6,407 nt of DNA from DATJPR01 sp035506295 (lineage in GTDB: Bacteria; Bacteroidota; Ignavibacteria; UBA10030; UBA6906), in contig DATJPR010000259.1 in NCBI GenBank assembly GCA_035506295.1, forward strand, positions 1 to 6,407. The letters are read 5' to 3'. Position 1 is the stretch's first letter. Each line of letters begins with the position of its first letter. A model generated the notes under the pieces. That model had not been told where the DNA came from and made no database searches. It saw only the letters and a program-made list of their open reading frames with translations. The translations under genes and the position numbers were made by a program. This document shows, in pieces, positions 1 through 5,527 of this stretch.

Positions 1-181
1 ACATTTCACGTCCCGCGGAGTACTCGACATCTGCCATCCTTGGAACCGACCATCCCCTCAGATCAGAACGGACGATCCTCCGCAGACTACGGAATGCAGG
101 TTCCTCCATCCGGGCATCCCCGGTCGAAATGGGAAAATGAACACTGTTGCCACGCGCGGCTCCACTTGCTGCGGTATCCAT
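1..181 (-). CDS. Partial unrecognised ORF, 5' part only, runs off the left edge
   Basis: I translated this frame by hand. An ATG at 181-179 opens a frame with no stop for 60 codons down to the window edge, beginning MDTAASGAARGNS. It starts 11 bases after the stop codon of the upstream phosphatase gene on the same strand, which suggests a shared transcript. No signal peptide or transmembrane stretch is visible. The second half is rich in arginine and charged residues (an RSLRRIVRSDLRGW segment). I do not recognise the family. There is no good ribosome binding site before the ATG. The frame also reads back through a CTG that overlaps the phosphatase stop as CTGA, so a non-ATG start is possible. 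The codons look ordinary, but a 60-codon open frame in moderately GC-rich DNA can arise by chance. Confidence 0.42.
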   Translation of the reverse strand, partial: MDTAASGAARGNSVHFPISTGDARMEEPAFRSLRRIVRSDLRGWSVPRMADVEYSAGREM

Positions 182-192
182 GTAAAGGGCCG

Positions 193-1800
193 TCAGGGCG
201 CAATTTCTTTCAAGGGAACGCCATCAACTGTCGGCGGATACCGCACCCCAAAGTACCTCGCGATCGTGGGCGCAATGTCAACTGTATGGACTCGTCGAGC
301 AACCGTGCGCGGCGCGACGATACCTCTCCAGAACACTATCGGAACATGGGTGTCGTATGCGTACGGAGTTCCGTGGGATGTGCCTGTCAGAGAATTCGTG
401 AACAAGCAATACTCGCAAGGCAAGACCACAAAATCCCCTCCCCGGGCAGCGTAGAATCCTCGCCGGAGGTACCCCACAAACGGCTTGTTCGAACTCGCAG
501 GATCCAGAAGATCGCGACGGAAATAAACTTCGGCGATACCGTCAATCTGACGCAAACCTTCCCTGATGCACCGTTCAAGCATTATTGAATCAACTCCCAC
601 TGTTGACGCGGCGCCGTAATTCAGGAATGCGTACGATCGTATAATAGGTTCATGCAGATGCCATTTGAGTTCCAGGGTGTGACTGAGACTGTCGATTCCC
701 GGATGCAATACATCTTTGATGGAAATGCGCCGTCCAGGCAAGTGGCGAACACTGGAAAGGTATTCCGGCAATGGCAGGGCGGCGTGATCCGCGCTAAGCG
801 CAACAAACACCGAGCCGGGGCCAAGGAGCTTCTCCACGTCGGCAATGAACCTGCCCAACCCGCGATCCAACCTGATGATCTGATCAATCATTTCATGGCT
901 GTTCCCTCCGTACGCATGTCCGATGTAGTCAGTGCATGACAAGCTGAGTATCAGCAAATCGGTGACTCCTCGTTGACCGAGCCTCTCGGACGCGATTGCG
1001 GCACGGGCGAAATCAAGCAACAGCGCATCGCCGAACGGGGTTTCGGGTAGTTGTTCGTTCTTCTTTTGCAGGTGAAGAAGATGAGGGAATGATGAAGATC
1101 CATCCACGCGCCGCTCTCCGTTCATCTCGTCGGGACCATAATGGTCGTAGACTGAATCAGGCAGGAGTTTCGTCCATGTGTCAGGCATATGCAGGGAGAC
1201 CCAGTCCGATGCGTTAAATGACTGGACCCATTCGGGAAGATGACGCATATAGTGACTGGACGTGACCATCCGGCCGGATCTCCGATCGTACCAATACGCC
1301 TGATCAGGTAGTTTACCGCTCATCAGGATTGCGGCGCGGTCTTTAAGAGAGGCCGCGATCACCTTCGAAGCCGGCATTGCCCTTTTCCACCAATCGGCCA
1401 GGCCGGTGACAAGAAGGCTGCGGGATGATGCACCGCCTCCGTACCCGTCGACCGCACGTGCGGTCGTGTCTTCCACGCAGTATATGCTCCTTCCCGATAC
1501 CGGATCGATAGAGGTATTCTCCATGATCCCGGTGTGCATCGGGTACGAGCCGGTGCCAAGAGCAGCGTGACCGGGTCCGGTCTCGCTCGGTGCAAAGTTC
1601 AGATCAGCGTTTACGTAGACTGTTCCTTCCGAGGCCATTCTTCTGAATCCGCCTGACAAGTCACTCCCGTACCAGTCGAGATACTCCGCCTTCATTTGGT
1701 CGATGGATATGTAGATGACAAGTCTGGGGTGTTGGGTTGCCGGAAGAAAGCTAACACTTGAGAGTACGAGGGCAAATGTGAGGAGGATATGCCGTTTCAC
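193..1800 (-). CDS. Secreted PafA-like alkaline phosphatase (type I phosphodiesterase/nucleotide pyrophosphatase superfamily)
   Basis: This is a 535-residue exported metallophosphatase expected to hydrolyse phosphate monoesters in the periplasm or outside the cell. Residues 1-21 form a signal peptide: basic MKRH, a hydrophobic core, then LPA. The residues of the two-zinc active site known from PafA all have counterparts: Asp34, nucleophile Thr74 in SETGPGHA, Asn95, Lys153 and Arg155 in SLKDRAAI, Asp291 and His295, Asp338-His339 in SADH, and His476 in GTSHGTPY. The Asn and Lys/Arg set is typical of phosphate monoesterases rather than the diesterase branch. Length is close to that of known PafA enzymes, so the gene looks complete. 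It starts with GTG; a weak AGGGA lies at 1811-1815, ten bases upstream, and the signal peptide supports this start. A PHO-type promoter was not identified. The family call is strong; the natural substrate is not determined by sequence. Confidence 0.93.
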   Translation of the reverse strand: MKRHILLTFALVLSSVSFLPATQHPRLVIYISIDQMKAEYLDWYGSDLSGGFRRMASEGTVYVNADLNFAPSETGPGHAALGTGSYPMHTGIMENTSIDPVSGRSIYCVEDTTARAVDGYGGGASSRSLLVTGLADWWKRAMPASKVIAASLKDRAAILMSGKLPDQAYWYDRRSGRMVTSSHYMRHLPEWVQSFNASDWVSLHMPDTWTKLLPDSVYDHYGPDEMNGERRVDGSSSFPHLLHLQKKNEQLPETPFGDALLLDFARAAIASERLGQRGVTDLLILSLSCTDYIGHAYGGNSHEMIDQIIRLDRGLGRFIADVEKLLGPGSVFVALSADHAALPLPEYLSSVRHLPGRRISIKDVLHPGIDSLSHTLELKWHLHEPIIRSYAFLNYGAASTVGVDSIMLERCIREGLRQIDGIAEVYFRRDLLDPASSNKPFVGYLRRGFYAARGGDFVVLPCEYCLFTNSLTGTSHGTPYAYDTHVPIVFWRGIVAPRTVARRVHTVDIAPTIARYFGVRYPPTVDGVPLKEIAP

Positions 1801-1830
1801 AATAGTTCGGTCCCTGCCGTTTGTGCGTTA

Positions 1831-1836
1831 ATTGTA
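1831..1836 (-). promoter_or_regulatory. Possible -10 element for the phosphatase gene
   Basis: Read on the minus strand, this is TACAAT, about 30 bases upstream of the GTG start. No convincing -35 hexamer sits at 16-18 bases; the nearest TTG-containing words are at poor spacing. It is a candidate only. Confidence 0.25.
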
Positions 1837-2046
1837 CCTGGTGAATACTCCCGCAAGGTAACCAATATTTTCGTCACGAGGCACACTACAATAGCGGAGT
1901 TCCATTCCTACGAACGCCTCTTCTGTCCCCGCCATCCGCTCGTGGCGGCATCCATCCCGATCCCATGTCCTCTGCTCCATAGAGAAAGCCCTTCATTGTA
2001 GGCGTCACAATCCAGGCCTTTGTTGACGAATACAAACGAAGAAGAG

Positions 2047-2175
2047 ATGAAGCTCTCTGATGGCAAGAGACTTCAGGGGATCGATCTCAATCGTCTGATT
2101 ACATCGAACATGAAGAGATCGCGCGATATCGATGTGATTCCCACGCTGCGCGACACGGGATCTTTAGGCTCGTGA
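2047..2175 (+). CDS. Doubtful small ORF, 42 residues, unrecognised
   Basis: An ATG preceded by a purine-rich GAAGAAGAG stretch opens a 42-residue frame starting MKLSDGKRLQGIDLNRLI and ending in TGA. The same frame is open upstream to a TAG near 2000, so the visible stretch could also be the tail of a larger lost gene. The product would be a soluble, basic and charged peptide without cysteine, membrane segment or a motif I know. Codon choice looks like that of neighbouring genes, which is the only positive argument. It may be a small gene, a gene fragment or chance. Confidence 0.22.
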   Translation: MKLSDGKRLQGIDLNRLITSNMKRSRDIDVIPTLRDTGSLGS

Positions 2176-2402
2176 TCCCAAATCTCTGTCCGTTCCATCG
2201 CCACTTAACAAATGTGTCAGTTCGTCGCAGTCGAGGAAAGGAGTTCTTAAAGTACTATCGGGTCTGTTTATTGTCAACTCTACAGACCGGCCGCAGAGTC
2301 CAATCCACCGATTCCCCGAATCCACCATTCTTGGCACCGTGCTTACATGCCGGATATGAACGATGGCCCGCTGAAAGGGATGCAACAACAACCTGGATTG
2401 CC

Positions 2403-2410
2403 TATATTTG
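2403..2410 (+). promoter_or_regulatory. Bacteroidetes-type -7 promoter element (TAnnTTTG) ahead of modA
   Basis: The word TATATTTG fits the TAnnTTTG -7 consensus described for Bacteroidetes promoters and lies about 35 bases upstream of the modA start. The matching -33 TTTG is absent at the usual distance, so support is partial. If real, the transcript would start about 25 bases before the GTG start. Confidence 0.33.
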
Positions 2411-2444
2411 CCGAGCCTTGAGGACATTGTAAAGGGAACACAAA

Positions 2445-3136
2445 GTGATCCGATGCTCGGCAATTATCCTGCTTGCGCTCCCGTTTTTCGGGCAGTCGTG
2501 GACTCCTCCCCTGCAGGATAAAGGAGAGAAGGTTCAGTTAACCGTCTTTGCGGCCGCTTCGCTCAATGAGGCATTCCAAGAAATAGCGAAATTGTTCAGC
2601 AAAGCAAATCCGTCAGTAACCGTGGAGTTTAGCTTTGCCCATTCGCAGCAGCTTGTCTAACAGCTTAGCGAAGGAGTACCCGCAGACGTATTTGCATCCG
2701 CCGACACGAAGCAGATGGGTATTGCCGTTCAGGCAGGGGGATCGACAGTAGCTCTGAACGGACATTCGCTCATAACAGGCTCATCATAATCGTCCCGAAT
2801 AAAGCGAACGGCATACAGGATAGAGTCCTGCGCAATGTCGTATCATACCAGGAGAACGTCCGTGCTGTTCTGGCCAAAACTATTTTCGGGGAAGCGGACG
2901 CGGGAATCGTTTATGTCACTGATCTCACCGGGGATAAAGATCGCAAGTTGAAGACCATCGACATCCCCGAGGTGTGGAATATCATCCCCATCTATCCAAT
3001 CGCAACGGTCAAGAACTCACGTCATCACGAGGCCGCTGAACGCTTCCTGCAGTGCGTCCTTTCAAAGGAAGGACAAGCGGTACTCAGGCGGTTCGGTTTC
3101 ATCGCGGGAGCCGAATGGAATTCTAGAACATCATGA
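2445..3136 (+). pseudogene. modA: Decayed modA, molybdate ABC transporter periplasmic binding protein
   Basis: An intact ModA would capture molybdate in the periplasm and deliver it to ModBC. The GTG start has an AAAGGGA site at 2431-2437, seven bases upstream, followed by a signal peptide and the family opening VTVFAAASLNEAF (here LTVFAAASLNEAF). The first frame ends at a TAA (2658-2660) inside the SFAHSQQLV region, where the family usually continues with Gln. In-frame homology resumes directly (QLSEGVPADVFASADTKQM). After the G run at 2736-2740 the matching frame shifts, giving SSSERTFAHNRLIIIVPNKA. A block of about 40 codons is then missing near 2810-2825, and the C-terminal part (NVRAVL, GEADAGIVYVTD, LSKEGQAVLRRFGF) is present to the TGA. 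With a stop, a frameshift and a deletion, a functional protein is very unlikely. modB and modC do not follow. Confidence 0.92.
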
Positions 3137-3141
3137 AAGGA
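3137..3141 (+). promoter_or_regulatory. Ribosome binding site of the molybdopterin-fold gene
   Basis: AAGGA lies eight bases before the ATG at 3150 and immediately after the last stop codon of the modA remnant. It gives the downstream gene its own initiation site, so translation need not depend on the broken modA frame. Confidence 0.7.
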
Positions 3142-3149
3142 AATCCTTT

Positions 3150-3650
3150 ATGAAGCCGATGCTCCTTTTTGTGGTTGTTGCGCTCTTATCAAGCTTTGGG
3201 GCAGCACAGGCTGCGCCACAATCCGACACTGTTCTTACAATCACAGGGGAGGGAATCACGCCGCTAGGGTTGTCGCTTGCGGATTTGATGAAACTCCCAA
3301 CCGAAACTGTACGCGGTGTGGATCACGACAAACAGGAGTATGCGTTCGAGGGGGTGGATGTTTATCGCATCCTCAGTCTCGCCGGAGTGCGGTTCGCCGA
3401 CACCCTTAAAGGAAGGATCTTCACCTCTACCGTCCTTGTCGTTCGCGCGATGGATAACTACGAAGCTGTGTTCGCCTTAGCAGAGTTAGATCCAACCGAC
3501 ACCGAGAGTCCCGTTATACTTGCCTTTCGACAGGACGGAAAACCGTTGCCCGCTAAAGACGGAATATTGCGGATTATCTCTCCACGTGAGAAGCGCCACA
3601 TCCGGTGGGTTCGCCAGGTTCAATCGTTTGAAGTGCAACAGGTCAAATGA
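3150..3650 (+). CDS. Exported molybdopterin-fold (sulfite oxidase-like) protein lacking the catalytic cysteine
   Basis: This 166-residue protein has a signal peptide in residues 1-21 (MKPMLLF, hydrophobic core, AQAA) and one small domain of the oxidoreductase molybdopterin-binding (SUOX) type. Family landmarks are a GEGITPLGLSLADLMKLP start, EGVDVYRILSLAGV near residue 70, the MDNYEAVFALAELDP stretch near 100-115, the DGKPLPAKDGILRIISP segment near 130-145, and RWVRQVQSFEV at the end. The protein contains no cysteine, so the ligand that binds molybdenum in sulfite oxidase is absent. It is also far shorter than a catalytic sulfite oxidase. It is more likely a periplasmic binding or accessory protein than an enzyme; whether it binds cofactor is unknown. 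It starts 13 bases after modA and likely shares its transcript, a common pairing for this small family. The gene looks intact. Confidence 0.85.
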   Translation: MKPMLLFVVVALLSSFGAAQAAPQSDTVLTITGEGITPLGLSLADLMKLPTETVRGVDHDKQEYAFEGVDVYRILSLAGVRFADTLKGRIFTSTVLVVRAMDNYEAVFALAELDPTDTESPVILAFRQDGKPLPAKDGILRIISPREKRHIRWVRQVQSFEVQQVK

Positions 3651-3808
3651 CGTTGGCGGTGAGCCACCTGCGAACTTCTCTTGCAGCCTGTTGCCGTGAA
3701 GATATTTCTCGTCTCCTCTTACAGAACATTCACTCTCGGCCCGAGACTTCTGATGAACTCATCATGATCATCGACCAGGGGATTCAACTCACCGAGCACC
3801 CGTAGCCG
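3647..3808 (+). CDS. Small ORF, 53 residues, start overlaps previous stop (ATGA)
   Basis: An ATG overlaps the TGA of the molybdopterin-fold gene in the arrangement ATGA, a classic sign of translational coupling. An AGG lies four bases before it. The frame encodes 53 residues starting MTLAVSHLRTSLAACC and ending QLTEHP before TAG. The product looks soluble and helix-prone, with a Cys-Cys pair at about positions 15-16 and an acidic, leucine-rich second half; there is no membrane segment. I do not recognise a family. It could be a small operon protein or the N-terminal remnant of a longer gene lost in this degraded locus. No homologous-looking continuation is seen in the other frames after the stop. 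Confidence 0.38.
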
Positions 3809-3891
3809 TAGTCCCAGACCAGGAGGGCCCGGAAGGGCATGAGGATGTGCACCACCCCCCAATAGCGTTTGCGCACAGGTCAGATTGACGG

Positions 3892-4569
3892 TTATTGTGT
3901 CTGATGATTGATTTCATTGATCCCGGCAAGGCCTCGCAATTTATCAATCAATGGAAGGAGCTCTTCGTTTTTGGTTCGTTGGACAGTCAATTCAATCTTC
4001 TGTTTGCCAACACGATCCTGAGGCAGGATCATAATATTCTGCAAGTGCAAATCCGACTGAAGGATTGCTGATTCAATATCCAAGAGGGACACTTCACGAG
4101 CATTCACAAGGAGCCTAAGGACGAGTGGCCGCTTATTGGCAAAAAGCCGTCTTTCGATTGGTTTCACTCCGATCAGTATAAGAAGGACAAGCACCGTTGC
4201 GCTCGCAGCCGCAACATATAGTCCCCCACCCACAGAGAGGCCGATCGCCGCTACAGTCCAAAGGCTTGCAGCAGTTGTCAATCCGCGGACTACCTCACGA
4301 GTGAAGATGATCGTCCCTGCGCCCAGAAAGCCGATGCCGCTTACGACCTGTGCGGCAATTCTGGAGGGATCCAGCACCACGTTCGAATGGCCCAAGATAT
4401 CCGCAAATCCGTAAGCTGAGACAAGCATAAAGACGGTTGCGCCTACTGAAACCAGCATATGGGTTCGCAGCCCTGCAGCCCAATCCAATCGTTCACGCTC
4501 AAGGCCTATCGCGCTCCCCAGCAAAGCGGAAAGAAACAACCTCAGAGCAATTTCATCAAATGGAAGCAA
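3892..4569 (-). CDS. MgtC/SapB family inner-membrane protein with C-terminal ACT-like domain
   Basis: This 225-residue protein has an N-terminal MgtC membrane domain (about residues 5-140) followed by a soluble domain (about 148-220). Family signatures are IGLERE at 21-26, AGLRTHMLVSVGATVFML at 32-49, the SRIAAQVVSGIGFLGAGTII block at 69-88 and RGLTTAASLWTVAAIGLSVG at 95-114. About four to five membrane helices are evident. MgtC proteins support growth at low magnesium in pathogens and act on the F1Fo ATPase or phosphate uptake there; in free-living bacteria the role is mostly unknown, so only the family is named. The start is TTG: an in-frame TGA lies immediately upstream, and AGGAGG at 4575-4580 is five bases from it. 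An out-of-frame ATG in between is too close to that site to be used. No Mg-sensing leader was recognised. Confidence 0.9.
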   Translation of the reverse strand: MLPFDEIALRLFLSALLGSAIGLERERLDWAAGLRTHMLVSVGATVFMLVSAYGFADILGHSNVVLDPSRIAAQVVSGIGFLGAGTIIFTREVVRGLTTAASLWTVAAIGLSVGGGLYVAAASATVLVLLILIGVKPIERRLFANKRPLVLRLLVNAREVSLLDIESAILQSDLHLQNIMILPQDRVGKQKIELTVQRTKNEELLPLIDKLRGLAGINEINHQTQ

Positions 4570-4574
4570 TCATC

Positions 4575-4580
4575 CCTCCT
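4575..4580 (-). promoter_or_regulatory. Strong Shine-Dalgarno that fixes a TTG start for the MgtC-family gene
   Basis: On the minus strand this reads AGGAGG, five bases before the TTG at 4569-4567. The ATG at 4573-4571 abuts the site, is out of frame and would give a five-residue peptide (MIASI), so TTG is the better start. Confidence 0.7.
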
Positions 4581-4715
4581 ACCGATTTTTCAGAAGCCGA
4601 CGCGGTGTTTATTAAGTCTTGGTCAATCATGGAAAAGGAAAACCGGAGCGCCATCCGGGACGACTCCGATTTTGCGTGAACGTAAAGGCCAATGAGGAAT
4701 TATCTCGTCAAGAGC

Positions 4716-4729
4716 GAACTACATAGTTC
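4716..4729. repeat. Short inverted repeat GAACTA-CA-TAGTTC
   Basis: Two six-base arms pair perfectly around a two-base centre in the gap between the bacterioferritin stop and the MgtC-family start. There is no T run beside it, so it does not look like an intrinsic terminator. It could be an operator half-site pair or chance. Confidence 0.3.
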
Positions 4730-4762
4730 CCTTCCCGCTTCATTCGGAAAGACAAAAAGCAA

Positions 4763-5242
4763 TCACTTCGCTGGACCTTCAGTCTGGTTTGCCAGATAGT
4801 TCTCAATCCCCATTTGCTCTATCTGGGATCGCTGAATCTCTGCCCAATCCACGTGGCCCTCCTCCATTTTGAGAATCTTCACCAGGAGATCCGCGGTCGA
4901 CTGGTCGGCAGCCTCACGCGAGAGAGCAATCGCGGCATTATACGCCTTGACTGCCGATATCTCGGCGCTCTGATCGTTCGTGACCATGTCTTTGACTGAT
5001 TTGCCAATCCCCATGGGGTTGAGTTTTGATACTTCGGGTGTGCCCTCCAGGAAGAGAATCCGTTGGATGAGCCATTCGGCATGGTGCATTTCGTCATACG
5101 CCTGTTTCTCAATCGCATTGTGCAGCTTGGTGTAACCCCAGTTCTCACACATTTCAGAGTGCACCATGTACTGGCTTATGGCAGTAAGTTCATCGGCGAG
5201 TAATTGATTCAGTGTCTTTATGAGTTTCTCGTTGCCTTTCAT
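4763..5242 (-). CDS. bfr: Bacterioferritin
   Basis: This 159-residue cytoplasmic protein is expected to form the 24-subunit heme-containing ferritin cage that oxidises Fe(II) and stores it as mineral. All ferroxidase ligands fall at the positions numbered in E. coli Bfr: Glu18 (LADELTAISQY), Glu51 and His54 in YDEMHHAEW, Glu94 (QSAEIS), Glu127 and His130 in KMEEGH. Met52, the axial heme ligand shared between two subunits, is present, which separates it from non-heme ferritins and DPS. Length matches the family's usual 155-160 residues. The ATG has an AGGAGA site at 5249-5254, six bases upstream. It has its own promoter candidate at 5287-5315 and sits downstream of a di-heme oxidoreductase gene on the same strand, suggesting an iron and heme theme. 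No Bfd ferredoxin gene is visible. Confidence 0.96.
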   Translation of the reverse strand: MKGNEKLIKTLNQLLADELTAISQYMVHSEMCENWGYTKLHNAIEKQAYDEMHHAEWLIQRILFLEGTPEVSKLNPMGIGKSVKDMVTNDQSAEISAVKAYNAAIALSREAADQSTADLLVKILKMEEGHVDWAEIQRSQIEQMGIENYLANQTEGPAK

Positions 5243-5286
5243 TGTGTTTCTCCTGTAGTGTGGTGGGTGAGACTAAACTATGGACC

Positions 5287-5315
5287 ATTATAGCGGGGTT
5301 GAATCAAAAATGAAA
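5287..5315 (-). promoter_or_regulatory. Promoter candidate for bfr
   Basis: On the minus strand a perfect TATAAT (5292-5287) lies 17 bases after TTTCAT (5315-5310), which is a poor -35 match. The transcript would begin near 5280, leaving a leader of about 38 bases with the bfr ribosome binding site. No clear Fur-type palindrome overlaps it. The -10 is persuasive because it is exact and well placed; the -35 is not. Confidence 0.5.
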
Positions 5316-5383
5316 CCCTCGTCATAAGGGATGCTAAATGCAAAGAAAGAAAACGGAATGCTTGGTGTTGACCGTCTCATCCA

Positions 5384-5494
5384 CTACGCTGAAGCGGGCC
5401 CACGCCACCAGACGATCTCGAAGGTCTCCATTTCCTGCCTGAAACCGGGGGTGATCACCTTCAGCGATGTCCGCAGTAATGTGGTGCGCCGCAC
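5384..5494 (-). CDS. Doubtful 36-residue ORF with a strong Shine-Dalgarno
   Basis: A GTG at 5494-5492 follows a purine-rich GGGAGGGGAT stretch and opens a 36-residue frame starting MRRTTLLRTSLKVITPGF and ending FEIVWWRGPASA. It lies 33 bases after the stop of the di-heme oxidoreductase gene and before the bfr promoter. The peptide is basic at the start and has a Trp-Trp pair; no family is recognised. The ribosome binding site is two bases from GTG at its closest G run, so spacing is only acceptable if an upstream part of the G-rich run is used. It may be chance. Confidence 0.2.
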   Translation of the reverse strand: MRRTTLLRTSLKVITPGFRQEMETFEIVWWRGPASA

Positions 5495-5527
5495 ATCCCC
5501 TCCCTTTCCCTCGCACACGTATCTTCC

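Larger units (their letters stand above)
1801..2444. other. Gene-poor interval between divergent phosphatase and modA remnant
   Basis: These 644 bases separate two divergently oriented genes. Both strands have short open frames but none with a recognisable domain. The long frames on the two strands around 1789-2463 lack ribosome binding sites and have protein-unlike composition. The interval holds the possible phosphatase -10, a doubtful 42-codon ORF near 2047-2175, and a TAnnTTTG element just before modA. I see no tRNA, no recognisable riboswitch and no strong terminator hairpin. The length and lack of content, next to a decayed modA, are compatible with a gene that has been lost here, but no parent gene can be named. 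Confidence 0.5.

Noticed and set aside
40..588. Long plus-strand open frame of 182 codons
   Set aside because: It is antisense to the C-terminal part of the phosphatase and to the partial ORF at the left edge. The translation is rich in Arg, Ser, Pro and Cys with no motif, as expected for a shadow frame.
2176..2444. Molybdenum-cofactor riboswitch or ModE site before modA
   Set aside because: I could not find the conserved stem arrangement of a Moco RNA nor a ModE-like palindrome by eye; a covariance search would be needed to claim one.
2164..2463. Minus-strand frame of 99 codons upstream of modA
   Set aside because: It overlaps the modA start and promoter region, has no convincing ribosome site and shows no protein-like pattern.
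2658..2660. Stop-codon reassignment or selenocysteine-like recoding in modA
   Set aside because: The codon is TAA, not TGA, and the gene has two further lesions. Other genes in the window end normally and show no internal TAA, so simple decay is the better explanation.
3827..3838. GCCC-GGAA-GGGC hairpin between the convergent genes as a bidirectional terminator
   Set aside because: The stem is only four pairs with a GGAA loop and there is no T run on either side, so an intrinsic terminator is not supported.
4570..4762. Magnesium-sensing leader (M-box type) before the MgtC-family gene
   Set aside because: The gap is only 193 bases and shows no terminator/antiterminator pair or conserved M-box core that I can recognise.
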